The notes below the pieces were generated by a model, which did not search any database, was not told the origin of the DNA, and saw nothing but the letters and a program-made list of their open reading frames with translations. Positions 32,576-40,758 of a DNA stretch of 64,000 nt are shown one piece after another. A program made the translations under genes and the position numbers. The first letter of the stretch is position 1; each line of letters opens with the position of its first letter. Source of the DNA: Plantibacter sp050587525 (GTDB lineage Bacteria; Actinomycetota; Actinomycetes; Actinomycetales; Microbacteriaceae); the NCBI RefSeq assembly GCF_050587525.1, contig NZ_JBOBFT010000012.1:1-64000 (forward strand). The letters are read 5' to 3'.

Positions 32576-33320
32576 CCGCCTGAGCCCGATCCCGGACCTG
32601 GAGTTTTGCGAAGATCCTGCTCACGTGCGTCTTCACCGTCTGCTCGGCGATGAAGAGTTCATCCGCTGCTTCCTGATTCGACAGCCCCTTCGCGACGAGG
32701 ATGAGGACTTCTCGTTCCCGCTCGGTCAGCTCGACGAGACTCCGTGGAGTCGGCCTCTGCTCTGCGGGAATCTTGGCGAACTGCTCGATCATCCGGCGAG
32801 TGATGCTCGGAGCCAAGAGCGCATCGCCTCGTGCGACGACCTGGACGGCTGAAACGAGATCACCCGGCAGTGCGTCCTTCAGCAGGAATCCGCTCGCTCC
32901 GGCTCGGAGCGCTTCGTACACGTAGTCGTCGATGTCGAACGTGGTCAGCATGATGATGCGCGGGAGCGGTGCGCACGTGATGCCGTTGGCCGCGACGGGT
33001 GAGGCTGCGGATCCAGTCCCTGGTGCGGCACCGGCGCCAGGAACACTTGCCGGTCCGGTGGGGTTCCCCGCTCCGATCAGTCCGTCGGAGGAGCCCAGTC
33101 CACCGCCCAGCAGTTGTCTCGTCGCATCGATGCCGTTGAGCACCGGCATGCGCACGTCCATCAGGACGACGTCGGGGTGCAGCTCGTGGACGAGGGCGAC
33201 GCACTCGGCGCCGTCCTGTGCCTGGCCGACGACCTGCATCCCGGGTTGGGCGTCGAGGAGTGCTGCGAACCCTGCCCGCACCATCGCCTGGTCGTCGGCG
33301 ATCACGATCGTGATGGTCAT
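32529..33320 (-). CDS. NarL/LuxR-type response regulator with insertion in receiver domain
   Basis: 263 residues; ATG at 33320 overlaps the kinase stop (ATGA). Receiver: VIADDQ, phospho-acceptor Asp55 in VVLMDVRMP, MLTTF and Lys in FLLKDALPG. HTH: LTEREREVLILVAKGLSNQE then AADELFIAEQTVKTHVSRIF. Unusually, a Gly/Ala/Pro/Ser-rich stretch (~residues 72-118, at 32967-33107) sits between helix 3 and strand 4 of the receiver, where the family has none. The rest aligns without gaps, so the protein may still fold. Works with the upstream kinase; the acyltransferase is a plausible target by location. Confidence 0.92.
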   Translation of the reverse strand: MTITIVIADDQAMVRAGFAALLDAQPGMQVVGQAQDGAECVALVHELHPDVVLMDVRMPVLNGIDATRQLLGGGLGSSDGLIGAGNPTGPASVPGAGAAPGTGSAASPVAANGITCAPLPRIIMLTTFDIDDYVYEALRAGASGFLLKDALPGDLVSAVQVVARGDALLAPSITRRMIEQFAKIPAEQRPTPRSLVELTEREREVLILVAKGLSNQEAADELFIAEQTVKTHVSRIFAKLQVRDRAQAVIAAYESGLVVPSAE

Positions 33321-34969
33321 GTGGTGGCTCCAGGTTCGGGGTTCGAGGGAGTTGCGGGGCTTGCGTCTTGTGGGTCGGGCATGGGGGCGGTCGGATCAGC
33401 TGCCGGAGCGGACGCTGCAGCAGGCGTATCGCTCAGCAACGGCACGACGGCGATGACTTCGAAACCTCCGTCGTGGTTCGGTCCGAAGGTGACCGTTCCA
33501 CCGACGCTCGACGCTCGCTCGCGCATTCCGCGGAGTCCGTGTCCGCGTGACGTGAGACGGGACACGTCCGCGAAGAGCGCGACCGCCTCGCCGGGAATCG
33601 ATCCTCCGGGTGCGTCGTTCATGACCCGGACTCGAAGTGTCCGTCCGACGCGATCGAGCCGCACGGTGACATCGGTGTCCGGCGCGTGGCGGATCACGTT
33701 GCTCAGTGCCTCCTGAGCGATGCGATACGCGACGAGGCCGGTGACATCACTCAACCGGAGCGATCCTCGTGGAGACGTCCACTCGAGCGTCACCCTCAGT
33801 CCTGCACGCTCCGCGTTGCTGACGAGCGTTTCGATGTCGTCGAGCCCGGGCTGCGGGGCGAGCTGTCGTTCCGCTCCATCGTCACGGAGCACACCCAGCA
33901 GGGTTCGCATCTCCGTGAGCGCCTGACGAGAGGACGCTGCGATGTCGTCGAACTCGGTCACCAATGCCGCGTCGACGTTCGCGTGCCGATACTGCGCCGT
34001 CGTCGCCTGCACGTTGATGATCGACATGCTGTGGGCGATGATGTCGTGCAGCTCGCGTGCGATCCGTGTTTTCTCCTCCGCGATGACGCGACGCGAGTGC
34101 TCTTCCGCCGTCATCTGTCGTTCCTGCAACAGCTGTGATCGGATGCCCTGCCACTGGCGGACCACGATCCCGACGACAAGGGTGAACGCGGACAAGATCG
34201 TTGCTACGACGATGTTGGCCGTCGTCGAGTTCGAGTTGTGATCGTGAGGCATCACGATCACGAGGGAACTCGAAATGGCGAGACCTGCGAGCCATGTCAA
34301 CGCACCGATCTGCCAACGTGCTCGAAGGCCGAGCAGTCCGATCAGCAGGATCTGCGTGAGCATCACCGGTATCGGCCACGGCCAGGGTGCGTCGGCTGCT
34401 CCGATCGAGAGCAACGCGAAGAGCGCGACGGCGACGACCCCAACGATGCCTGCGGCTCCGGGCCGTACCAGGACGAGCAGCAGTGAGCCGGAGTGCGCGA
34501 AGGCGAGCAGGAGTGCTGCCCCGACCGGAACAGCTGATAGGGCCGCTCCCACCGATGACTCGACCGAGAGCAGTGTGATCGATGCGATGAGCACAACGGC
34601 CCAGCCCCACGCCCCGGGTCGGAGCCGTCTGCGGCCGGGTTGAGTCGTTCCTGCGTGCGACGACGGCAGCGGAGGTTCGGCGGTCAACTCGTTGAGCCAT
34701 TCGGCTGAACGTTCAGCGGTCCGTTCGGCACGACGAGCGCCCTTCGACAGATTCGTCTTCGCGGCGCGGACGGCTCGCTCGGCGCGTTTGGTGGGTTTGG
34801 TGGGTTTGGCAGATGCCGTCGCTTTCGCGGGCTTCGTGGGCTCCTCGGGCTTTGTGAGCTCCTCGGGCTTCGAAGGATTGGTCGGGTCGACGCCGTGCGC
34901 CTCACCGGAGCGTTTCAGCTCTGTCGTCGGCTGAGCCGGTGCTGTACGTTTCGTTCGTTTTGCCATCAT
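33317..34969 (-). CDS. Sensor histidine kinase (HisKA_3/DesK-LiaS type)
   Basis: 550 residues from the ATG at 34969 (a second ATG follows directly). The first ~120 residues are hydrophilic, with Lys/Pro/Thr/Glu repeats (EELTKPEEPTKPAKA). Then come about six helices (~122-270), a short coiled region, and RIARELHDIIAHSMSIINVQ with the phosphorylated His308. HATPase motifs: AQEALSNVIRHAPD and GHGLRGMRERASSVGG. The C-terminus ends with a Pro/Ala/Asp-rich tail of ~35 residues. Kinase for the response regulator overlapping its stop. The long charged N-terminal extension is unusual for the family. Confidence 0.92.
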   Translation of the reverse strand: MMAKRTKRTAPAQPTTELKRSGEAHGVDPTNPSKPEELTKPEEPTKPAKATASAKPTKPTKRAERAVRAAKTNLSKGARRAERTAERSAEWLNELTAEPPLPSSHAGTTQPGRRRLRPGAWGWAVVLIASITLLSVESSVGAALSAVPVGAALLLAFAHSGSLLLVLVRPGAAGIVGVVAVALFALLSIGAADAPWPWPIPVMLTQILLIGLLGLRARWQIGALTWLAGLAISSSLVIVMPHDHNSNSTTANIVVATILSAFTLVVGIVVRQWQGIRSQLLQERQMTAEEHSRRVIAEEKTRIARELHDIIAHSMSIINVQATTAQYRHANVDAALVTEFDDIAASSRQALTEMRTLLGVLRDDGAERQLAPQPGLDDIETLVSNAERAGLRVTLEWTSPRGSLRLSDVTGLVAYRIAQEALSNVIRHAPDTDVTVRLDRVGRTLRVRVMNDAPGGSIPGEAVALFADVSRLTSRGHGLRGMRERASSVGGTVTFGPNHDGGFEVIAVVPLLSDTPAAASAPAADPTAPMPDPQDASPATPSNPEPGATT

Positions 34970-35117
34970 CGGCCTGCCGTCGTCGGCGTCAGCGCTGCCT
35001 GTCCTGACGGTGCTGCCTGTTGTCGTGGTGCTGCCTGTTGTCGTGTTGCGGTCGCCGCCTGTGCCGCGGACGGCGGGCGCCGCACCGATTGTGTCTCGGG
35101 CGTCGTTCGCTGTTCCA

Positions 35118-36092
35118 TCAGTATCCGGTGACGGGATGCGGTCGGTACGGGCTCTCGAGGCGAGTCAGCTCGTCGTCGGTCAGTTCGAAGTCGAGCGACG
35201 CGAGGGCGTCGTCGAGGTGTTCCGGTTTCGAGGCACCGATGATGGGCGCTGAGACGACCGGGTTCGCGGACACCCAGGCGAGAGCGATTTGGGCTCGGCT
35301 CACTCCTCGTTCGGTTGCGATGTCCGCGACGACTCCTGCGATCTCGCGATCGTTGTCGTCGCTCGTGTACAGGACTCCGTTGAAGACGTCGCTCTCGGAT
35401 CTGACGGAGGCCTCGTCCCAAGGTCGAGTGAGCTTGCCGCGAGCGAGTGGGCTCCACGGGATGACGCCGATGCCTGCGTCCTCGCAGAGCGGGAACATCT
35501 CGCGTTCCTCTTCACGGCTGATGAGGTTGTAGTGATCCTGCATGCTCACGAAGCGGCTCCACCCGTTGCGTTCCTGCAGGTGGAGGGCCTTGCTGAACTG
35601 CCACGCGGCCATCGATGATGCACCGAGATACCGGACCTTGCCTGCCTTGACGACATCGTTGAGCGCTTCGAGCGTCTCTTCGATGGGAGTCGTGGGATCC
35701 CAGCGGTGGATCTGGTACAGATCGACGTAGTCCGTGCCGAGCCTGCTGAGACTCGCGTCGAGCTCGGTGAAGATCGCCTTCCGGGAGAGTCCGCCTCCGT
35801 TGGGCCCTGAACGCATGCGTCCGTGGACCTTCGTTGCGATGACCGTCTCGTCGCGGCGGCTGTACTCCGCGAGTGCCCGTCCGATGATCTCTTCGCTCGA
35901 CCCGTCCGAGTACACGTTGGCCGTGTCGAAGAAGTTGATGCCCGCTTCGACCGCCTGGCGGAGCAGCGGTCGACTCGCGACTTCGGTGAGGGTCCACGGG
36001 TGGCTTCCGCGTTCGGGTTCACCGAACGTCATGCAGCCGAGGGCGAGGACCGAGATGTCGAGGCCAGTGGAGCCGAGCTTCGTGTAACGCAT
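35118..36092 (-). CDS. Aldo/keto reductase
   Basis: 324-residue NADPH-dependent oxidoreductase with a TIM barrel. Catalytic tetrad residues are recognisable: Asp in FFDTANVYSDG, Tyr in NVY, Lys in VIATKVHG, and His in YQIHRWDPTTPIEE. NADPH-binding end: ALAWVSANPVVSAPIIGASK. Start RYTKLGSTGLDISVLALGCM is the classical opening of the YajO/AKR11-13-like group that also has ERGSHPW. ATG at 36092. Stands alone; physiological substrate unknown. Confidence 0.95.
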   Translation of the reverse strand: MRYTKLGSTGLDISVLALGCMTFGEPERGSHPWTLTEVASRPLLRQAVEAGINFFDTANVYSDGSSEEIIGRALAEYSRRDETVIATKVHGRMRSGPNGGGLSRKAIFTELDASLSRLGTDYVDLYQIHRWDPTTPIEETLEALNDVVKAGKVRYLGASSMAAWQFSKALHLQERNGWSRFVSMQDHYNLISREEEREMFPLCEDAGIGVIPWSPLARGKLTRPWDEASVRSESDVFNGVLYTSDDNDREIAGVVADIATERGVSRAQIALAWVSANPVVSAPIIGASKPEHLDDALASLDFELTDDELTRLESPYRPHPVTGY

Positions 36093-36182
36093 GCTTCCAT
36101 TGTGGCGGACGTCGTGCTCGCCGGCACCCGAGCTCGCGTTTCGTCACTGCGCTGACCCTTTGATCCTGGGCCGCTTTCCTCT

Positions 36183-36299
36183 GGTCCCTGAGCTTGTCGA
36201 GGGGTGGGGTCCTTGGCGGTGGGGGTCTAGCACTTCGACAGGCTCAGTGACCGGGGTCGGGCGACTGTGGGCAGGGTCTGGTCCCTGAGCTTGTCGAAG
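36183..36299. repeat. Three CTTCGACAGGCTCAG-type elements after second DUF222 gene
   Basis: GGTCCCTGAGCTTGTCGAG (36183), CTTCGACAGGCTCAGTGACC (36233-36252) and GGTCCCTGAGCTTGTCGAAG (36280-36299) alternate in orientation. The last two form the same inverted pair, with the same spacer, as at 349-415. Positioned just after the DUF222 stop on the minus strand, they could terminate its transcript. Confidence 0.65.
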
Positions 36300-36328
36300 G
36301 GTTGGGGTCTGGGGTGGGTTGGTACGGG

Positions 36329-37861
36329 TTATCCGGTGTTGTTGGGGTGGAGGGTGCCGCCGCGTCGTGGGGTTCGTGTCCGGTCGAGGTGGGCTGGTGG
36401 GATGAACCACGGGGACTCGTCACGGATCCGGATGTCCCACCCGTCGGCGTGCACCCGATGGTGGTGGTGTGAGCAGAGCAGGATGCCGTTGTTGAGGTTG
36501 GTGGTGCCGCCGGTTGACCACCAGGTGATGTGGTGGGCTTGGGTGTAGGCGGGTGGGTGTGGGCATCCGGTCCAGGCGCAGCCGCCGTCGCGTTCGGCGA
36601 GGGCGATCTTCTGACCCGGACTGAACAGGCGTCGGGCATGCCCGAGGTCGAGGATTTGGGAGGGTCCGGTGAGGATGGCGGGGATGAGGTTCGCGTCGCC
36701 GGCGATCCTGCGGACGGTGTTGGCGGTGATGGGTTCGGTGATGCCGTCGATATGCGCTGCCCCGATGCTGTGGGTGAGGTCGTCAAGGTCCATGCGGATC
36801 ACGATGCTGACGGGTGCGAGTTGATTGGCGGCTTCGGTGCAGCCGGCGACGTGTCGGCAGGTGTCCACGAGTGCATCGAGACGGAGCTGTTCGAGGGTGC
36901 GGGGTTCGGGCATGTCAGCAGGGGCGGCTGGGTCCTGTTCAGTGTCGGAGGATCCGCCAGTGTCGGAGGATGTGCCAGTGTCGGAGGCCGATGAACCGCT
37001 TGGGCAAGCGCCGCTTCCACTATCGGCGGGATCTGCGGTGTCGACGAAGTGTGGGGTGCGGAGGGCTGTGCTGACGACGGCATCGATCGCGCCACGCACC
37101 CACATCGCCGACGCGGGATCCAGGACCGCGGTGAGTTTCGTCATCCCGCCCGGCAGTTCCAGGATCCGCAACGACCGGCGCGAGTGCAGCATCTGCTCCC
37201 GGGGTTGGGCGCCGTCCTGGTCAAGGATCATCCGCGCACGCACCGCCGCCTTCCTCGCATCCCCAGGCGACACCCCGGAACAGTGCTCGACCAAGACCCG
37301 CTCCACCGCAGCGGTCTTCAAGGTGGTGGCGACGCGGGCACCGAGCCGGAGCTCACGGACCATCGCAGCCGCAGCATCAACGGTCAGGGCCACCGGGGCG
37401 GCACCCACGGCGGGACCCTGCGAGACGGCGGTGTCCGCCGAGGGTGCCGCCGGCCGGATGGCCTCGGCAATGCCTGGGAACTCGCACTCCTGCACCTCGC
37501 CCAGGAACGTGCGCTTCGGAACGATGGCGCTGCCCACGTCGACCAGGACGGCGGCGCGGGCGGGGGCGATCCGCCACCGGTCCGCAAGCAGGGCTACTGG
37601 AGACGAATACCCGTGTGCTTTCGCGAGCCCGTCACCGCCACGTTCCTTCCCGGAACGCGCAGCAACCGTGCCAGCCCAGGCCGCTTGGGCGGCATCGAGC
37701 GCGTGCTGGAGCGCACCGAGCTCCTCACCGACCCGGAGCAACCCCGGATCGTCCATGGACTCAAGCTCCACCGCAACAAGACCACTCGATCCCGCAATCG
37801 CAGCACCAGCACCAGCAGCCGGAGTCGAATGTCCGAAGGCGGGCCGGGCACCGTCCCACAC
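36329..37861 (-). CDS. DUF222/13E12-type HNH endonuclease-domain protein
   Basis: 510 residues as an open frame. N-terminal DUF222 part (LVAVELESMDDPGLLRVGEE; EERGGDGLAKAHGYSSP-like segment; ARAAVLVDVGSAI), a Ser/Gly/Asp/Thr-rich insert (SDTGTSSDTGGSSDTEQ) and a C-terminal HNH domain (CAWTGC, AHHITWW, GGTTNLNNGILLC, HHHH, VHADGWDI). The frame opens at GTG 37861 with no ribosome site. A better-looking N-terminus (TLTAPPTATGSAEPGALAAV) begins at ATG 37950 in another frame and runs into this one near 37862-37890, so a frameshift or later start is possible. Function of the family is unknown; members are multi-copy in actinobacteria. 3' end nearly identical to 1-319. Confidence 0.82.
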   Translation of the reverse strand: MWDGARPAFGHSTPAAGAGAAIAGSSGLVAVELESMDDPGLLRVGEELGALQHALDAAQAAWAGTVAARSGKERGGDGLAKAHGYSSPVALLADRWRIAPARAAVLVDVGSAIVPKRTFLGEVQECEFPGIAEAIRPAAPSADTAVSQGPAVGAAPVALTVDAAAAMVRELRLGARVATTLKTAAVERVLVEHCSGVSPGDARKAAVRARMILDQDGAQPREQMLHSRRSLRILELPGGMTKLTAVLDPASAMWVRGAIDAVVSTALRTPHFVDTADPADSGSGACPSGSSASDTGTSSDTGGSSDTEQDPAAPADMPEPRTLEQLRLDALVDTCRHVAGCTEAANQLAPVSIVIRMDLDDLTHSIGAAHIDGITEPITANTVRRIAGDANLIPAILTGPSQILDLGHARRLFSPGQKIALAERDGGCAWTGCPHPPAYTQAHHITWWSTGGTTNLNNGILLCSHHHHRVHADGWDIRIRDESPWFIPPAHLDRTRTPRRGGTLHPNNTG

Positions 37862-38259
37862 CGTGTCAACCGGCCGAGGGCCGCATCGACCGCGGCCAGA
37901 GCGCCGGGCTCGGCCGAGCCGGTCGCGGTAGGTGGGGCGGTGAGGGTCATGGAAAGATCATCGCATCGACCACCGACACTGATACACGTGTCGAATATCG
38001 CGCTGATCTGGGATGTTTTCCCAACGAGTGTCACCGAGATGCGGTGATCTGATCCGTCGAGTGTTGCCCTTCGACAGGCTCAGGGAACGGGGTGCGGCGC
38101 GCGGGAGGGTTGCCCTTCGACAAGCTCAGGGACCGGAGTGCGGCGCACGGGAGGGGTTGCCCTTCGACAGGCTCAGGGACCGGAGTGCGGCGCACGGGAG
38201 GGGTTGCCCTTCGACAGGCTCAGGGACCGGAGTTCGGCAGGCTGCCGAGCCGACGAACC
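37862..38259. other. Region upstream of DUF222 gene with repeat array
   Basis: 398 bp between the DUF222 open frame and the phosphatase stop. 37862-37950 probably encodes the missing DUF222 N-terminus in a shifted frame. 37951-38062 should hold the DUF222 promoter, though none is clear; GACACGTG-like sequence lies near 37985. 38063-38235 is the tandem repeat array described separately. Confidence 0.5.
38063..38235. repeat. 46/47-bp tandem array, 3.7 copies, containing the CTTCGACAGGCTCAG element
   Basis: Units start at 38063, 38109, 38156 and 38203 (lengths 46, 47, 47 and a truncated last). Each begins GTTGCCCTTCGACAGGCTCA, followed by GGGACCGGAGTGCGGCGCA and CGGGAGGG. Here the 20-bp element is in direct orientation and amplified, unlike the inverted pairs elsewhere. 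It sits just after the phosphatase stop on the minus strand. Confidence 0.88.
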
Positions 38260-38928
38260 TCAGAAGCCGCGGGACGTGACCTCTGCTGCAGGACCATCGG
38301 CAGCCGTCTCGGTGAGATCGAGCCCGCCGCCGGCGTCACCGGACCAACTCTCGACCGTCCACCCATCGGCGGGACTTCCCGTGACAACGAGAACGCCCGT
38401 GTTCGTGATGGGGTGAGCCGCGACGAACGCCGCATCGACGTTCGTGGAACGGAGGCCCACCCAGGTGCGCAGCATCGCACCATGGCTCACGACGACCACG
38501 GTCTCAAGGCCACTCATGGCGATCTCCTCGATGACCGTGTCGAATCGATCGAAGACTTCGGTTCCGCTCTCTCCGCCCGGCATCCGATGTTCCATGTCAC
38601 CCCTCGCCCACGTGACGATCGCGTGCATGTACACCTCGACGGCAGGCATGTCGTTGCGCATCTCGTTGTCACCGGCGTGGATTTCACGGAGTCCGTCTCG
38701 AAGGATGACGTCATGTCCGATGGCGGCAGCGAGCGGAGCAGCAGTTTGCTGCGCACGTGCGGCGGTCGATGCGTAGACGGCGTCGATGCGCTCACCCTGG
38801 AGCGCCGAGGGGATCGCTGCGGCCTGCTCGCGTCCGAGGTCCGAGAGGTCGGCTCCCGGGATCGCGGTGTCGAGGAACCCCGCGACGTTCGAAGGAGTCT
38901 GACCGTGTCTGATGAGGATGAGGCGCAT
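38260..38928 (-). CDS. Histidine phosphatase family (phosphoglycerate mutase-like) protein
   Basis: 222 residues from the ATG at 38928; the family always begins at this point (RLILIRHGQTPSNV), so the longer open frame is ignored. The RHG motif gives the phospho-His, and the second half has ESGTEVFDRFDTVIEE and VVVVSHGAMLRTWVGL with the second catalytic His. It dephosphorylates a small molecule or sugar phosphate; specificity cannot be assigned (cofactor-dependent mutase unlikely given the length). GGAGG directly precedes the ATG. Confidence 0.92.
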   Translation of the reverse strand: MRLILIRHGQTPSNVAGFLDTAIPGADLSDLGREQAAAIPSALQGERIDAVYASTAARAQQTAAPLAAAIGHDVILRDGLREIHAGDNEMRNDMPAVEVYMHAIVTWARGDMEHRMPGGESGTEVFDRFDTVIEEIAMSGLETVVVVSHGAMLRTWVGLRSTNVDAAFVAAHPITNTGVLVVTGSPADGWTVESWSGDAGGGLDLTETAADGPAAEVTSRGF

Positions 38929-39040
38929 GCCTCCAGCGTATGCGAAGCCGCCTGAGCAGAGGGTAGATGAGCGACGCACAGCCGCGTGCTCAGAAGCTCG
39001 GCACCTCCGGCCACCCCACGCAGTCACGGAGCGCACTGGT

Positions 39041-40591
39041 TCAGCGGGTTCGTTCGGCCCACTCCGGAGTGTCTGAACCGAGCCGGTGGGCGGGGAACGC
39101 GTAGTCGTCGTACCCGGCCAATGCCGGACGCGCAGTGGTGATCCTCACACCGTCGACGATGTTCGTGACGATGGACTCGTGCCCCGGAACCGCAGCAGAA
39201 CCAGAAGCAGCAGCACCAACCTGAGAAGCAGGAGAAGCAGCACCAGGAACACCCGGGTCACCACGGGAGTCGTCACGCTCGCCGACCAGACCAGCACCGA
39301 ACAGAGCAGCACCGATGCGAGCCAGCGACACGGCCACTCGACGCCCCGACCCCGTCTCCAGACGCTCGGCCAGCGAGTCGATGACGGCGGCGGCGAGCAG
39401 GTAGCCGCTCGAGTGGTCGAGGGCTTGAGCGGGAAGAGCACCAGGGCTGTCCACGGACCCTTCGATCACAGCGATGCCCGACGCCGCCTGCACGAGGCTG
39501 TCGAAGCCTCGACGATCACGCCACGGGCCAGCACCTCCCCACGCGTCGACGGACGCTTCTACGAGCCCCTCAGGGCGCCTCAGGCCGAATGTCTCGACCG
39601 CGCCCGGCCGATAGCCGGTCACGAGCACATCGGCCGTGTCGAGGAGTGCCTGCAGCGTGTGCACGCCGGCCGGGGTCGCGGCATCGACCGAGACGGTCCG
39701 TTTGCCTTGACCGGTGTCGACGTGCTGCCACGGGATCTCCGGCAGCCGAGGCGAGTCGACACGCAGGACATCGGCCCCGAGCAGAGCGAGCGTCCGAGTC
39801 GCGACCGGCCCGGCGATCACCCGGGTCAGATCCAGGACACGGACGCCCGCGAGCGGGAAGCGCGCGGTCGCCTGTCCGTGCCTCGAATCCGAGGCACGGA
39901 CCTGTCCGCCAGCGCCGTGTTCACGACGCTCGCCATGACCCTCACCGCTCCCCCGGCTCCGGTCGCGCCGGCGACTGTCCCCACGCGTACCAGGAGGCGC
40001 GCCCGCTCCCGACACCCGCACGAGCGGCTCCGCGACGAGTGAGGCCCACTGCGAACCGCTCATCCACTCGGCCGCGCTCCGCACGCGGACCGCCAACGCA
40101 CCGGCAGCTGCGGCCGCTTCTTCGAGATCGCTCGCCGTCCTCAGAGAGACAGCCAGTTCGAGATCCGCTCGGCCGGCATCGCCGTGAAGTCCGAGGACCC
40201 GGCACAGTCGGTCGTGGTGGTGCGGATAGTTCGCGTGCGTACGGATCCAGCCGTCGGCCGCTCGGAAGAATCCCGAGAGCGCAGCGAACGCAGAGACAGG
40301 TACGTCATCGAATCGGAGCAGCTTGTCGCTCTGGTAGGCCGCCGCCACACGTTCCCGGTCGACGGTCGCGGGCGCCCGGGAGGCATCCGGTCCGCCGAGG
40401 CCAAGCGCGGCACGAAGACGATCTGCGGCATCCTCGACGGTCCCGACCGCTGCCATAGCGAACGGGAGGACTGGAAGTCTCGCTGCGAGGTATCCCTCTG
40501 ACCCGATGACGGCGCGCGGGAGAGTGGGAGCGGACACCCCGAGCGATGCGCGGTAGTCGCTTGCGAGATCACCGTTCGTCGAGCGTTCCAT
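39041..40591 (-). CDS. Family III CoA-transferase-like protein (CaiB/BaiF), rearranged domain order
   Basis: 516 residues, ATG at 40591 after GTGAGG. The characteristic family III start, PLAGVRVLDLTRVIAGPVAT with LALLGADVLRVDSP, occurs only at residue ~246, followed by TGQGKRTVSVD and VLVTGYRPGAVETFGL. Residues ~100-195 (FFRAADGWIRTHANYPHHHD, RLCRVLGL, RSAAEWMS) resemble the part that normally comes at the C-terminus of CaiB-like enzymes. Between lie ~45 residues rich in Arg/Gly/Ser. So it looks permuted or like a fusion to a decayed second domain. A CoA-transfer activity is possible, but no substrate can be proposed. Confidence 0.85.
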   Translation of the reverse strand: MERSTNGDLASDYRASLGVSAPTLPRAVIGSEGYLAARLPVLPFAMAAVGTVEDAADRLRAALGLGGPDASRAPATVDRERVAAAYQSDKLLRFDDVPVSAFAALSGFFRAADGWIRTHANYPHHHDRLCRVLGLHGDAGRADLELAVSLRTASDLEEAAAAAGALAVRVRSAAEWMSGSQWASLVAEPLVRVSGAGAPPGTRGDSRRRDRSRGSGEGHGERREHGAGGQVRASDSRHGQATARFPLAGVRVLDLTRVIAGPVATRTLALLGADVLRVDSPRLPEIPWQHVDTGQGKRTVSVDAATPAGVHTLQALLDTADVLVTGYRPGAVETFGLRRPEGLVEASVDAWGGAGPWRDRRGFDSLVQAASGIAVIEGSVDSPGALPAQALDHSSGYLLAAAVIDSLAERLETGSGRRVAVSLARIGAALFGAGLVGERDDSRGDPGVPGAASPASQVGAAASGSAAVPGHESIVTNIVDGVRITTARPALAGYDDYAFPAHRLGSDTPEWAERTR

Positions 40592-40703
40592 GGCCTCACG
40601 ATACGGCCTCAGCCGTCCGAGACGGACCTGCAAGCCCAGGCTGCTCCAACGAGCCCGGGTCGATCCCGCGGACACAGCGCAGCATCGACCGCGCACACAG
40701 AGA

Positions 40704-40739
40704 ACCGCCCCGGCCTCCCCAGAGGGGCGCCGAGGCGGT
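40704..40739 (-). terminator. Terminator hairpin downstream of pyruvate kinase gene
   Basis: ACCGCCCCGGCCTCCCCAG and its partner AGGGGCGCCGAGGCGGT form a long GC-rich stem with few mismatches around AG. On the minus strand it is followed by TCTCTGTGTG. It lies 19 nt after the pyk stop and before the CoA-transferase start, so it likely ends the pyk transcript. Confidence 0.65.
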
Positions 40740-40758
40740 CTCGTTCACGAGCAGTGGA

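Noticed and set aside
320..36328. Genomic island or prophage between the DUF222 copies
   Set aside because: No integrase, transposase, tRNA or phage gene is present and base composition does not visibly change; only the inverted repeats support mobility.
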